The notes: generated from the sequence alone by a model not told the origin. Positions 23,701-37,534 are shown, counted from the first letter of the stretch. The stretch: DNA of 64,000 nucleotides from Amyelois transitella (GCF_032362555.1 NC_083514.1:7921001-7985000), one strand, 5' to 3'. Translations and numbers: made by a program.

Positions 23701-26700
23701 TCACGTTTTTGGGAAGCACTTGACATCTGTGACAGTTGGTCGGGCTCTGAACCGTGATCAATGGCATAATGTCGTGGTCACTATAGATGTACACGGCGCT
23801 AGGCTCATTGCTAAAGTTGATCAGCTCAAGGAAGAGGTGTATTTGAAGGTAAAACTATGAGTTAAGCATACCATTTTTTAAAACTTTAATTTACATAAAT
23901 TTAACAAAAAGTCTTGTCGTAAATCATTCAACTTAATTTTTCAGGGACTCAGTTTTGATACAAATTACGGAATAACGGACAATTTGACTTCAGTAATTCT
24001 CATAGGAGGTATGTGATATATATTTTTTTGGTCATTGTTTTCTGTAAATTTCCTTTTGACTTTCACTTATTTTTCCCCAAATATAGTCTAAGATAATTCT
24101 TATATTTTTAAACATATTCATAAGGAACGAGTAGCATAACTAAGGAAGTAGTTCCTTATGAATCCCATAACGCACCAACAAATACCTATTATTCGTTTCC
24201 AGGTCTAAGCTCAGAAGAAAAACTCCACGGCGTAAAATATATAATAGAATCATTTGTCGGTTGTATCAGCGACATGGTTCTTAGTTCAGGGAAGGCTGCT
24301 TCAGACCTTCTTCCCATAGTTCCTCTGATCGCAACTAAACACGAAAACGTTAAAGAAGGTTGTATAGATAAATGTAGGACGATGGAGAACCTATGTTTTG
24401 AAGGATCTAGGTGTATTAATGAGTATAACGGTTATAGGTGTGATTGCTTCGGAACTTTGTATGAGGAACAACTGTGCGATGTTTACAGTAAGTATTTTGC
24501 TGTTGTTAGTAAAATAGCATTGGAGTATTTTCTCATTCATTATAAAATAATTTATTGTTTGTACATGGTAAAAGTTGTCATTCATAAGAAGTGCAACAAT
24601 TTTATCTCCCATTATATCTGATTTCAAAAGTTTTTGCTAATCTAAAGAAATTATAACATAAATAATGAAATGCATTCTTGTTACTATTACATCCGTGAGA
24701 GACTGTTTAAAATCAACACGAAAGCGGAAGTCATTTAATTGACAATGTGTATGTTATTTTTAGTAAGTTAATATTATACCGCATTATCAAATTGACGGAA
24801 GTAAAATTATTTTTGGACCCAAACAATCACTAGATACTTTATAATTATTATATCAGCATAATTTTCTTTTACACGTAATTTTTTTAATAATTTAATATAA
24901 TTTGAATTAGCTAATTTTTAACTACGTATTATATTAGATTTTTGTCGATAATTGATATAAATAATGTCAGGCTAGAACTTATGTCTCAAATTCTTGTAAT
25001 TGGACCCAGAGTCAAACTAAAGTACCTAATATGTGCAAATTACAAGATTGATCCCCATTGTTAGCTCGGGACATGGGACACTAACTCAATGAACGATAAT
25101 ATTTTACAATAAATACTTATAAATAAATAAATATCCAAGGTACATGACAATCGCAAAATTAGTAACTTGTGGTCCAAAAATAATAAAAATACTACCTCTG
25201 CACCGCCTGGCCTGCAATCAGGCCTTCAACTAGACAATAAGTAATTGCACTTTTTTTTTGTACGTTTAAAATAAGGTTTCTTTTACATTAAAATTAATTT
25301 AACATTGAAGATAACAATAACGTTATTTATATTTACGCGCCGTAAAAAAATTACGATATTGTTATTGTTAGCCTTATAAATTGATTGAATAACAATATTA
25401 TTGTAATCTACAGGTTTTATTTTATGTTGTGCATACACACTATCTCTTAGACTTTCTCGAATAATATTTTTATTATCGATTACGTCATAGCGGCCACCGT
25501 GCTCACTTTACGAGGTTCCAGTTACGTCTCTTATCGGGTTTACGATTGGAAAGACCGGGTGCATTCGACTAACACGAGAGTCAGCCTCCACTTTAAGGTA
25601 AAATGTTTAATTATGTAATCAAGTTGAAAGTTTAAGTGTAAGTGCAACTTATTGAAAACTATAATCAGATATTTCTTGTTGTTGGCTTTGAAATTGGTTT
25701 AGATGCACCTGCGCCATGCGCAGTACAAAAACAATGGCAGTCTCTTATAATGGTTTATTTAAGGTTGTTGTAATTAAAACGGTAAAAAATATGAAGCTTA
25801 ACATTACAGCAGAAATATTCGTCTTAATTTCTTACTGGGTAGACAGAGCCAACAGTCCTGCAAACACTGAAAGACCACGTTCAGCTGTATAAAATATTAA
25901 GATGCATAACTTTCTAAGATGTTAGATGTGAAAAATATAAAATTACTAAATCAAAATATTGACTGTCCGTTATAATTGTTTTATTATGACGTTGTTGCTT
26001 TTGTGTAATACAAATAAAATACAACTAAATTAACATATTTACCTTGAAACAAAAATCATTAACATTTTATACTGTTATTATATGGTAACAACACTATATA
26101 TATATATCCAAAAATTGTAATTGTGTCTAGACTCTGACCGTTTCTAACAATTTAATGAGTTAGGCGTGTGCCTTATATGAATAATTTTGCAGACCCGTTT
26201 CGATGACTCAGCCCTGTTTTATGCCAGCGGTCAAATCGATGATAAATACCACTATATCGCTCTCTCGATACACCAAGAAAAGGTCGCGATTCAAATAAAC
26301 CTAGGAGATGGGCCCATCGATGATTATATTGGCAATGAAGTCAATAACAACCAATGGCATAATCTCACCATAGTCTTACAAGAAAAGAATGTCTTTGTTT
26401 ATCTCGATGATATCATAGAAGTATACGAAGTGCCTGGAGACGCCAAATACGTTTGCATAGATCCAGAAATTTACATCTGCGGTGGTCCAGACTTATACAA
26501 AATGAAAGGACTGAGATCTTTCAATAATTTCGCTGGGAATTTGAAATATGTTTATTACAATGACGTGTCCATACTTTACGAACTAAAACAGAATAATACT
26601 AAAGTGCACTACATTGGCGTTTTGGATCCTGAGTTTGAGGATATCGATATAGAAGTAATTCCTATAACGTATCCGTTCGCGACTTCCCATATTTGGTGGC

Positions 26701-29700
26701 CATTGAATCAGAGTAACAGCATAAACTTGATATTTGACTTCAAGACGAGTAAGAACATGGCGGTTCTAGCTTACAGCCAGATCACCTCTGGACAAGGCTA
26801 TTGGGAGGTAAGATATGATTATGTTCTACTTTTAAGGCTGGCTTGCATAGTTGTAGTTGATTTAATTTTCCTAGATTTCATTTACGGTGTTATGTCTTTT
26901 TGCAAGTTTTGTTTTGTTCGTTCAAACACTAAAATAATAAATATGATGCAATACTCTGGTATTTTATATATTTGTTTTGAAGTTAAATAGTTAATATTTT
27001 TAAATTTACATGTTTTTCATGCCTTATGTGTATTCACTTAGGTGAGAATGGTCAAAGAAGAAATAAGATTCGAACTTGTACCAGACGTGGGGAAAAACGT
27101 CACAGTGCTAAAATCTGTGAAGTTCAACGTTAGCAATGATTGGCATACTGTCGAATTGGACTATCGGAAGGGGCGGATCAAGTTAACTGTGGATTATCAT
27201 AACAAACATGCACAGATGTTTGGTAAGCTCTTTTAATTTGCATTAGGTACTTTTTCTTTGGAGATATGAGAGCGTTGCTTTTATTTATAAATAGTAACTT
27301 CTGTTGCCTGCAAATCGGAGCAAAAGTTTTTGGCGGGTTGCTAAACTAAAACTAAAGATAGACAGAAATTCTAAAAATCACATTTATGGCAATATCTTTC
27401 AAGTAAAGACATTGGTCAGTTACAATTATATGATATTTATGGATTTATTATAATCATCATCTCTTCTTCCTCCCGGTTTAAGACCCGGTTGCATCCTTAC
27501 CACCCTGTTGAGGAGCCCGAGGTATGCCTTTGAGCAATGCTCCTGGTTTGGGCGTCCTGAATCCAAAATTGAATAATCATCCTACTGGCGTTAATCCCGA
27601 TTACATCTTCATCTCTCTGAAGAGGAGCCTGGAATGCGCCTATGACCACGATCCACGAATTCTCTTCTGATCTACAAAAACCTAACCCATATCGGATTAT
27701 AGTTACATATACAGTTACCTAAATCTGTACAGTTACCTCACGATGTCTTCCTTACCGTAAGAACTAGCAATAAGTATCTAATGTAGTAATGAATATTTAC
27801 CAGTATGGAAATTTATTCGCAAAAATTACTATTACATATTTTAACTCAAGTGATCGACCTTAACTTATGCAAGGAGGTTTATTCATTTTCCAATCTCTTT
27901 TGCTAAGGCGACAAACATCATAAACATTTTATGGATGTACTTAAATAGCACAGTCTATATAGTCATTTACTGTAATTCCAATTACTTATGCACACATGAC
28001 AAATGTTATATCCACCCACCATCCACATTGATATTTCTTTACGATAAAACCAAAACTCGAGGATCCTCGATGTAAAGTAAATTTCACAACATTTCGTCTT
28101 AAAATCAAGAGTCCCATAATTTAACAAACTTTTAAAATGCACTGGCGACTTTAATTATATCGATAATAAAAGATAAATTATCGGTTACATATATAATTAA
28201 AATCTACAGCACAAAAATTGCAGATATAAATTACCTAGACTATTACGTAACAAGATAGGAAGACTTAAATCTTTTAAAAAACTTCTCTTAAAAATATTTC
28301 AGGTCTAGACTTCCAATTACAAGACAAAATAGTTATCGGTAGCGGCCTTAAATCAGCAAATCTTGGTCTCATCGGCTGCATGAGGAATATCAAAATCGAT
28401 GGACTGCTCATCGAACCAAGGTTTGGAAAATTAAATGTTACTTCTAGAAAGTTCACTTAATATTTAAATGCTACAACAAATTTTTAGAGTACTCTTCAAC
28501 CTCAAGCCTCAGGAGCCTCTTAGCAATAACACAGGATAACTTCATCACAGGTGCATCCTGGGCTTCAGAGAGGTGAGAATATAACCAAAACTTACGCCAT
28601 AGAACTAGAAATGTTTGACAATATTTAATACTTTTAACAACTAACTATTATTCTCTAGATTACGTGAAATCGCAATCTCTTCCGCAAAATAATTAAGATT
28701 TTTTGATTATCAAAACCCTTTTCAGATACGTAATAAACACGGAACGGGTAGTTGGTGAAGTAGCTATTGACGACTGTCGATATGTTGATCCCTGTACCAG
28801 ACCCAATACTTGTGAGCATGGGGGCATCTGCTCTGTAAGAGAAGACAGGGTTATTTGCAACTGTGATAATACAGGTAACATTTACTCATAGAGGTATACC
28901 AAGCTAATTGTGCCGGAGACATAAACATACCTAAGTTTGATTTAACCAAATTTTTATATAACATACATACATGTATAAAATCACGTCTACATCCATTGCA
29001 AGGTAGACAGTGCCAACAGTTTTTTCAAGTTATGACCAAGTTCAGCTATTGTTTGGCTTAATGATAAAATTGAGATTCAAATAGCGACAGGTTTACAAGC
29101 CTACCTATCACTGAGTCACATTTTACCACATTTATGGCAAAGAGATAGAGTGATTCTATTCTTTTTTCCGTTGGTGCCGGGAACCACACGGTATAAAACA
29201 AGTCCATAAAAGTATAGATTAGGAATAATTCTCACTTACCTGTTTCCACAGGATACATTGGCGAGAACTGTCACTTCGCCACATTCAGAAAGACCTGTGA
29301 AGAGTTAGCTCTCCTAGGATACACTAGAAATGACGTATACCTAATAGATATAGACGGCAATGGTAAATTTCCTCCAGCTCATGTAAAATGCGAGTTCCAG
29401 ATCGAAGCAGATTCTTCAACGACCGTTGTTGAACATAACTTACCTAGCCAAGTGGTATGTGTAATATTTATAAATACGTTATTATCCGATAAGTGTGGTT
29501 TATGCAATGATAAATTCTCAGCAATTTATAGACAAATTATAGACTCACTCAAAAAGGAAATCACAATCAAACCCAAGATTGAGCCGGGTAGTAAAATTAA
29601 ATTAAAACACAAGATTTAGGTAAGAAAGCTCAGCAAAAAATCTCTTTATTCTATCATGTAAGATTCTAAGCTACCACTTATAATTTTCAGACATTATAGA

Positions 29701-32700
29701 ACGATGTAACAACAATGTGTTATGTTTACATAATTGACTATCATTATTAACATTATTTTTCAAGGACGTACGTTCAGCTCTAGGCCAAGATTTCAGTTTT
29801 AAAATTAAATACAGGGAGTTTACTGCAGAGATGCTTCAGGAGTTGATATCCCATTCATTGTATTGTCGTCAATACATTAAATATGACTGCAATATGGCAC
29901 CTTTGGAACTACACAGCGCAACGTGGTTTATATCATCTTCCAATGACACCGTTGATTTTCTAGGAAACGTAAAAAGGTAATGGCAATTTTTTTATTTATT
30001 TTGTAACCTACTTTTTCGCATTCAAAACGCACTCAGATAAATGAACCTTAAGAAGGTCTTTTCGTCCTTCTCAGTAACATCGCCGCAACATTTTCCTATA
30101 AATCAACTCTTAACTTATTAACTTATTCGAAGATGATTTTCTGTTTGACTGTTATTTCTTACCTTTACTTTTCCTCTTGCTTTTAGTTCTAATTATTAAA
30201 CGTTACTCTATAACTTTCTACATTAATACATTCGCTTTTTCTTCATTATTAACTCCTCCAGAGGTTTTTATTAAATTCCACACTACATTCTTTCCAATAT
30301 ATCAAGCAGTTTTTCCTACAGAGGATACTGTCCCTGCGGTGTCAATGCCACTTGTGTAAACCCCACACAGTCTTGCAACTGCGACGCCAATGAGAGCAAA
30401 TGGCATTCAGATGAAGGCACCTTCGTAGATCCGAAGAGTTTGGGCATTACTGAGATGTTCTTCCTACAACAGAAGGATTTGACTGAAGAAGCTCAGGGTA
30501 GAATCACTTTGGGGTCTTTGGAGTGTGTTGAGACTAGTAAGTAATTAGAAAATCAATTAGTAAGTAATTTATCATTCAAATTTGGCAGTCACCGAAAGTA
30601 TTTAGGTAATTAGCTATCTCTATGTATTTGACTACATTTGAATTTCAGACACCCAACGCTACGTGGTAACATTCACAACTTCCCAATCGTACATCGAAGT
30701 CCCAGGGTGGCGTAAAGGAGACATCGCGTTCAGTTTTAGGACCACTGGCACCAGCGCCATTTTATTGTTCCAACCACCTATCAGACCCAATTATCCATCT
30801 TTTATGGTAGCTTTGACAAGTGGTGAGCATAATATATCTCAAAATATTGTTAATTTAAGTTTAATTTTCTTTTTTATCAATAGCCTCAAATATTTTGTAT
30901 TGATATAACCTATCTCATAATTCGCTACCCCATATTGAGATTATAAATGAAACGCATAAAATTATGCCAGAGAATTATACTAATAGCTTTGACTTCATAA
31001 GGGAGATAAAATTATTAGACTGAATAAATCATACGAAGATTTTTTCAGAGCACGAACTAACATTCAACTTTACCCTTAACACTGGCACAACTAGAAAATT
31101 AGTGATTAACTCCAAAAGGAAACTAAATGGAGGTGAATGGCATAAGATTTGGATAGATTACAATTTCTATCACGTAAGGTTCATGCTGAATACGGAATAT
31201 CAGATGTTGAATTTGTTGCTGGAAGAAGAATTCGGACCCTTTGAAGGATCTATGTTTATTGGCGGTGCTACTGCGTAAGTCGTTGTAATCGTTAATGTTA
31301 AAGTTACAACAATTCACACAACATTTCAATCTAACTCTCTATTTCACAGGGAGCACTTTAAAAAATCTGCTGTAAATCAAGGTCTTATAGGCTGCTTTAG
31401 AGGTCTTGTAGTTAATGGAGAAGTTTTGGACATATACAGCTACATGTCTGTTCATTTATCGGAAATCATAAAAGATTGCAAGCCATCGTGTGTCCCTAAT
31501 CCATGTCAGAATAAAGCCATCTGCAAAGAACTATGGTCTTCATATGAATGTATTTGTAAAAACCAGTGGGCACATTTAGGAAAACATTGTGAGGAAAGTA
31601 AGTAAAAATTAAAAACTTCAGTGTTGATCATTAATTCATTCAGTGTTGAATTAGTTTAGGAACAAGTCATAATTAACTACGACTACTCTTTACAGATATT
31701 AACGAAAAAGCCTTGACATTCCAAACTAAAGAGGCATATCTCAAGAAAAATTACTTAGTAGATAATGAAACAGATGCAGAAAAACATAGATTGAAGAGAA
31801 TGATGACGGAAAACGTACTGATGAACTTGAGAACTTACGATGACAACTCTCTAGTACTTTATGCTAACGACAATTTGAACAATTTCATACATCTATTCAT
31901 ACATAACGGAACAGAAATTATTTATCTTTTTAACCACGAAGATGAAATAATTCAAATTAATGTTACTTACGAGAAAATAAATAAAGGTGGCAGTGTGCAA
32001 ATAGCGATTATACGAACTGAAAACAGTACAACTTTACATGTTAATGATAAAAATGCTACAGTGTATGCCGTTGCAAAGCTTCTGTCAAATTATACAAATA
32101 AACCTTGGATAAATCCAGAGTTAGGTACCTACGTTTAATGCAATTGAAGCATGAAGATAAGCCTAATTTACTTAAATACAATAAAATTGTGAAATAAAAT
32201 ACATATGTTGATTAAAAAAATAATCTTAAGTCTTATTGCTGTATGTGTTTTTACGTTAGTAGCTTACCTTGCACCTTTGATATAGAACAATAGACCCACA
32301 TTATTTATGTCAGTTTTGAATAATATACAATAGCTTTACCAATTATTACTATCTCTTTTTTTCTATTACATCTTTAGAAGTGATCCGTCCACAAAGACCT
32401 CCGGCACCACCAACAGACTACTTCCAAATGAACCTGGGTGGTTATGATCCTTACTCTTTACACTTAGCCCAAAGAGCGAACCTTTTGCCCCAAGGAGGAT
32501 ATGTAGGCTGCGTACGAGGATTCAAGATAGCTGAACATGTTGTAGATTTGTCGATGAAGGCACAGAAAGATATAGACCATGGTAAGTTTTTTGTATATAA
32601 ATAATAATTATGAGCGATTGATTCTAACTGTTTTATGCCGATCAGAAAGTGTAAGTATCAAACCTTTAAACAAGGACAATGTCTAATGAGCAATCACTGT

Positions 32701-35700
32701 CGAAGATTAAACTCATTTAGAGAACGAATTTATCCCATTTGTAGTCACAGTATTAACGTACCAAGTATCTGGTAATGGACACTCTCAAATAATTTGAATG
32801 GTATTCGTAGATCTAAAATAAAATAAACTCTGTATGTCTTCAAAGTCGATCTGTGAAACTTAACCTATTTATAGATCTAACTGGAGTTCTACCAGAATGC
32901 AACATGAAATGCGACAGTGAGCCTTGTAAAAACGGTGGCATATGCACTGAAGACTTCACCAATCAAGAAAGCAGCTGTGACTGTGAACTCACCAGTTACT
33001 TCGGCGAGTATTGTATGGAAGAGAAAGGCGCAGATTTCAACGGAGAGAGTATTCTACAGAGGAAATTTGTGTTACCAGAGATAATCAATAATGTAACTTA
33101 AATCAATATTTGTTTTCTTATTCGCCATTTCTCACCACGGGTTTCAATTTCTAATCATTACGTGCTATCATCTATCTTACTTTTTAATACATAAATATTT
33201 TTTTTAATTTATCATCAAATAATAATAAGCTTAGCCAGGCAGCACTAGCTCCTACTTTTGTAAAAGATAAAAGATTTTTTTTTAATGCTGGCAGCGTAAT
33301 TTGAAGCAAAAGTTTTTATTATAATAATTCAATAATAGATTACTTACGCCTTTATGAATTTTATTAGCATACCTCTTTTCAATATCACACCAATTTTATT
33401 TTCCATCGGCGCACTAGCTTTTTCTCATTTAGCATAATTAACATGTCTACCACATTCTTGAACATCAAAACTCTTTCTTTCATTAACAACTTAATTAGGT
33501 TACTTTACATTGAAAAATACGTCATTGTTGTATTTCCCTTCTCAGGTTAAAATTACGTTAGCGTTCTCGAGCAATGATCTTCGTCAGAAAAATACTGTTC
33601 TTCTATTGGTGCAAACTGAGAACAAGTAAGCTTTTACTTTTAAATAATGTTTATTTGAATAAGTCTATGGTTATTGACGCAAAAATATACAATAAATTAT
33701 ACCGGTTCTGTAACAAAGTTTCTTCAAACCTTACATGCTACTTTGCCCTTAATCTTATGCAGAAAATACTGAAAATAGATTTAATAGTCGTAATACTTTT
33801 GATTGCATATTAAATATTAACACTTCTGTTAAAACTTTTGTTTACAGGCGCAGTTATTATTTACTAGTAGCAATAACACAAGATGGTTATCTTAAATTTG
33901 AGGAAGACCGAGAAGGTTCAGCTTATGGTGCAGAAGTTAAAAATAGGAATTTCCTGAACGGTATTATTGACATTACAATCGAAGGATCTAATCGAACTAT
34001 AGGATTTACCGAGATGTACCCTATGTTTTTCTCCAGACTCTTAATAATTTACTTCAGTAGATAAAGCGTGAAGAGACAACAAACAAATAAACTTACTGTC
34101 GCATTTAAAATATTAGTTGGGATTTATATATTCTTCTACATGCTATTTTATTAATTTATAAATTTCCTGCATTTTAGGAGCACGGCACACCGTATATTAC
34201 ACAAGAATAGGTCGTGATGCTACATTATTGATAGATAGAATAGAAATACCCTTAGAAAAACTAGCCCCACAGGATCTCTGGGAAGTGTTTGACGTGGGAT
34301 CTAACGAAGTGCAAATAGGTGGACTCAACACTACTGACCCAAGACTGAAGATCTACAAAGGATACAACGGATGCCTTTCAAGTAAGTAATTTGGATTTCT
34401 TGATAGATGTCAACAGGCTTCTTCAGGGTCCGATGTTCATTCAAGGATTCTCTTTGTTTCGAAACTATAAACTCGAATCTGGTTTTGCTAAAATAACAAT
34501 CAAGTAAAGAATTTTAGAATCTATTTAAATATGCAGAGCGATTCTACAATTCATAAACTATGGTCGGTTATTCATAAATCTTAATAGAATCCTCTATCTA
34601 GATAAACTCATAGATCCAGTCATAAATACCTATTATTATATGAGATATGTATGAGTACGAGTGTAAAGATAAAATGCTTACAGATATCCTGGTAAAAGTG
34701 AATGATGACGTCATGAAACCTCTAGAAGAGTACATGCTGTTCACTCGATCGGATTCTGAAAAAGTTAACGCAGTGAACGCACAAGGAGTTCGCAGTGCCC
34801 AATGCTCTGCCGATTTTGATGAGGCTTGGCCAGAGAGAGATCAGTTGGGCGCTACGCATAACGGGAGTTTTCTTATTGTAAGTTTTACACTTATCATACT
34901 TTGTACATATAACAAGTACGTTGTAACAGGAAAGAATTAAGAGTAGATCATACATTAAGATCAGAAATATTAAATAAACTATTTACTCTAATGATACTCT
35001 TTCTCCAGATTCAGATATCAAATATTGGCTACTAAATACATAAACCGTATTGTTTACGTATATGACTTTAGACGCATTCTAGCCACAGCTTTATTCAGAG
35101 CTCTATATTGTGGGTGAACTTATTAAATGACACTACCTACAGCATTATTTCAAAATTTTCATTTTATAGAAAGTGTTTTCTATTATTTTAGAGTGTCGAC
35201 AAAACCTGGGTAGAAGATCCTCCATCTAGAACTCCCTATGACTCGTTGTACCAACAGCCAGATGCTGAAGAAGAGAACACTGATAAATTCTTCATAGCAT
35301 TGATCGTTATATTCTTGCTGGGACTCTGTTACTGCGGGTCACATGTAAGTATTAAGATAAAAATTGTTCCGTGAATTTTGTACTTTAATCTTGTGCAAAG
35401 CACTCACATTGTCGCTTCATTGATCTCTTTTCTGTACAATCTTTGACAATAGGTTTACAAAGATACGTCATGCTTTTCTTAGTATATAGCCATTAGAAAA
35501 GGAAGTCGTCAAAATAGAAAGCCATTGATTTCAATGTTCTGAATAGCGATTCTGATCCTCAGTCTGAGAAGCTAAGATAAAGAGAGACTGAGAGGCATTA
35601 ATTGTGATTTTTTTAATGTTTTATGGAGGACATGGACTATTCAGAAATATTTTTTTTTCAAAACACCTAAAATAGCATGATAAATCTTAATATATTATCA

Positions 35701-36902
35701 AACAATTTACTATCAGATGTGGCGAACCCACAAAGCCCACAAGTTACGACTAGAAAAGGAAACAGATGAAACTATATTGAGAAGTAAAGAAAAGGCGTCG
35801 AAACTTCAAGAGGACACTGTCAGCTTCTTACAGGTAAGTTATTCATGATTAAATTCCCGAACGCAACCCTATATTGTCACCTTGATCAAATCTCCCTAAA
35901 CTAAAAAGTACTTAAAGTGGACTCAATAAGGACTAAAGACTCTTGAAATAGTAGGCACGATGATAATATTGAAATTAACTTTGTACTTCAGCTGTTATTT
36001 CATTGATTTGATTTCTAGCTTACCAAAGACGTAGATGGCAATACCGATGGAGAAAAAAGAACAAACGGTGTTACCATAGATGTAGTTCCTACTGTGATCG
36101 TGGAGGTTGATGTTGAAGAAAAACCTTCGAATATTGTTCGGAGAGGTTCCCTGAGGTTCAAAGGTAATATGTAATCCTAAGTTACTTAAAATCCTTACAA
36201 AATAACAAAGGTGTCGTATACAAGATTCAATTCGCACCTGTTCGCTCTGTGACATATCTTCCGAACAAAACTTTAATTTTCTTTAATTTCTGCCCAGATC
36301 TTTTGGAAAAAGACCGTGGATTCGAGCCGTTAGAAGAAAAAGACGAAAGTTTGGAGAATGTAGAACAAAATGAGAGCAGTGACGTCATTGATGAAGAAGC
36401 CGAATACGAGTCAGATTCCAGTAACGAGGAAAGAAATGATTACGAAGTAAGTATGAAATTTACAATAAATACGTGAAGTTTCTTTTCATCAGCTTCACAG
36501 CTTCTGTGGTGCAAACGATAGGATAGGGCATGAAAAAAACGGCCTTTTTTATTCTTCTGCGACTTAGATTTTTATCTTTTAAAGTATATATTATATAACA
36601 TATAGTATTTTTGAATTAATTTCTCACAACAAATAAATATCTTTGTTCAAAGATAAAATTCAAGACACAGGCCAAACAGAAAATGTAGAATTATTTTAAA
36701 TCATTCATTACCATTATTTGGATTTGTAGGAAGAGTTTAGGTACATTCCAAACAAAAAAAAAATACTTTATACATTTTTCAGAATCCGCCAACTAAAAAC
36801 ATGAGAGACCAAAAAGGACCGCCAACTTCTACACTGACAACACAACTACCCTACAAAATTGATGAAGATGGTTCCAATGAACTGCTTACTCTTAGTGCTT
36901 AG
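20699..36902 (+). CDS. axo: Axotactin-like neurexin-superfamily membrane protein (29 coding exons)
   Basis: Hand-joined exons give 1845 residues with no frame break. Residues 1-24 (MSLLGRGLKLMTLFILLR...) are a signal peptide. In order follow: a Thr/Ser-rich stretch; LamG1 (about 98-255); EGF1 (about 280-320); LamG2 (about 321-480); LamG3 (about 505-660); EGF2 (about 680-715); a fibrinogen-C-like region (about 720-910); LamG4 (about 918-1085); EGF3 (about 1105-1137); LamG5 (about 1140-1335); EGF4 (about 1353-1385); LamG6 (about 1390-1580); one membrane helix (1651-1666, FFIALIVIFLLGLCYC); and an acidic cytoplasmic tail. There is no discoidin domain, which argues against Neurexin-IV, and the tail lacks the usual neurexin EYYV-type end. 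Drosophila axotactin is a glia-derived neurexin relative acting at axons. The structure is well supported; the name is family-level inference. Confidence 0.8.
21341..21484 (+). pseudogene. Decayed tandem copy of axotactin-like exon 2
   Basis: Immediately downstream of exon 2 lies a second, degenerate version of it. It keeps a 'ttcatttcag' acceptor, then 'taacatcgtctatagcgacc' (exon 2 has 'caacatcgtctatagcgacc') and 'ttatgttcgctaagaacaac' (exon 2 has 'tcatgttcgctaaggacaac'). The middle carries deletions that shift the frame, and the reading that matches exon 1's phase ends in TAA. It is a dead duplicate, or at most a terminal exon, and a SINE-like element adjoins its right end. Confidence 0.75.
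21485..21880 (+). repeat. SINE-like repeat in axotactin-like intron 2
   Basis: It contains an A-box-like 'gtggtcaaatcggtaagg' and a B-box-like 'ggtttgaatccc', then the body 'cttacggtgagggaaaactt' and 'gaggaaacctgcgcattcag', ending with 'gaggatgcaaccgggaccgg'. Related copies are at 1645-1912 and 27478-27790 (both minus), with a fragment at 37312-37385. Confidence 0.65.
21881..23318. other. Intron 2 of the axotactin-like gene, remainder
   Basis: AT-rich sequence with no further exon or repeat that I recognise. Open frames at 22011-22301 and 22600-22800 show no domain. Confidence 0.45.
24488..25490. other. Intron 6 of the axotactin-like gene, with a SINE tail
   Basis: The part at about 25000-25135 ('ggacactaactcaatgaac', 'acaataaatacttataaat', 'aatatccaaggtacatgac') resembles the 3' body of a lepidopteran SINE also seen at 40442, 44455 and 44862. 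The rest is AT-rich with no other feature. Confidence 0.45.
25598..26192. other. Intron 7 of the axotactin-like gene, with a CATA-linked repeat fragment
   Basis: Positions 25835-25890 ('tgggtagacagagccaacag', 'agaccacgttcagctg') are a short plus-oriented fragment of the CATA-linked family. A short (TA)n run lies near 26093. Confidence 0.6.
27223..28302. other. Intron 9 of the axotactin-like gene, with a minus SINE-like copy
   Basis: About 27478-27790 is a diverged minus-oriented SINE-like copy: 'cccggttgcatccttac' matches the reverse of 'gatgcaaccggg' in the copy at 21485, and 'ctcacgatgtcttccttacc' the reverse of its 'ggtgagggaaaacttcgtgag' block. A second unit with 'ccgattacatcttcatctct' suggests a rearranged or nested insertion. 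No exon is seen. Confidence 0.45.
28963..29195 (+). repeat. CATA-linked repeat in axotactin-like intron 11
   Basis: 'acatacatacatgtataaaa', 'gcaaggtagacagtgccaac', 'gagattcaaatagcgacagg' and the terminal 'gtgccgggaaccacacggta' identify it. It occupies most of the 377-base intron and ends about 55 bases before the acceptor of exon 12. Confidence 0.8.
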
Positions 36903-37530
36903 AATAGAGTTCTACCTGTTTTGTTTTTAATTATAAAAGTACTTTAGACAATCTCAATATTGGTGTTTGATTTTTCTTTACTTTCTTAATGTTACTTCTA
37001 CAATAATTAAGCATGCCTACAGAGAAAGTTAATCACTTTAATTGTTTGTTCGTCTGTAAGGGCTAATCTGCGGAATTTCGAATCGATATCTCTGTCGCAT
37101 TACACATGTCCACCTAAGAGAACCACTTTGTCTTTTTACGTTTCAGAACAAACGCCTGTAGAATAACATGACCTCCTGGTTCATACAAACAAAAACCTTG
37201 AGGTCAAATTTCTCTGTAGCCGACTGTACAACAAACTCTATAAACCTGTAGAAAAAGTATGTGTGGATTTTTTAATTATACTTACTATACATCATTAGCG
37301 TGCAAGCTAACCGATGCTCTTTCTGGTGAGGGAAAAAATTATAAATAACGAATGCAGAGCAGAGCGCAAATTTCATTTATCAAGGCCCTCTGATGGTGAA
37401 AGAAGGTTTAAATTAAAGATAAGATAGGTATAAATTATAGGAAAAACAATTGAAAACAAACTAATTTAAAAAGTTTTAAAGGATTCTATGTAAGTAATAT
37501 CTAGGAAGGTAATAAAGTTAAAAAATATAT
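36903..37530. other. axo: 3' flank of the axotactin-like gene
   Basis: This is probably 3' untranslated sequence and intergenic DNA. A fragment of the SINE-like family lies at 37312-37385 ('accgatgctctttctggtga'). An AATAAA is at 37511-37516. Confidence 0.45.
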
Positions 37531-37534
37531 GTTT

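Larger units (their letters stand above)
20699..36902 (+). other. axo: Exon map of the axotactin-like gene
   Basis: Coding exons (start-end): 20699-20804, 21094-21313, 23319-23455, 23697-23848, 23945-24008, 24203-24487, 25491-25597, 26193-26807, 27042-27222, 28303-28420, 28726-28874, 29252-29454, 29765-29976, 30322-30536, 30649-30822, 31049-31274, 31350-31597, 31696-32124, 32378-32581, 32875-33092, 33546-33625, 33848-33960, 34178-34381, 34684-34877, 35192-35344, 35717-35833, 36019-36163, 36298-36446, 36783-36902 (stop TAG 36900-36902). All junctions are GT-AG and the phases agree. The least certain donors are at 33092 and 33960, chosen because the next exon needs that phase. No AATAAA lies close to the stop; the first I noticed is at 37511. 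Confidence 0.8.

Noticed and set aside
33961..34064. Read-through of axotactin-like exon 22 to a stop, giving a possible secreted form
   Set aside because: The next exon restores a LamG motif in the correct phase when the donor at 33960 is used; open read-through of about 34 codons is not enough evidence for an isoform.
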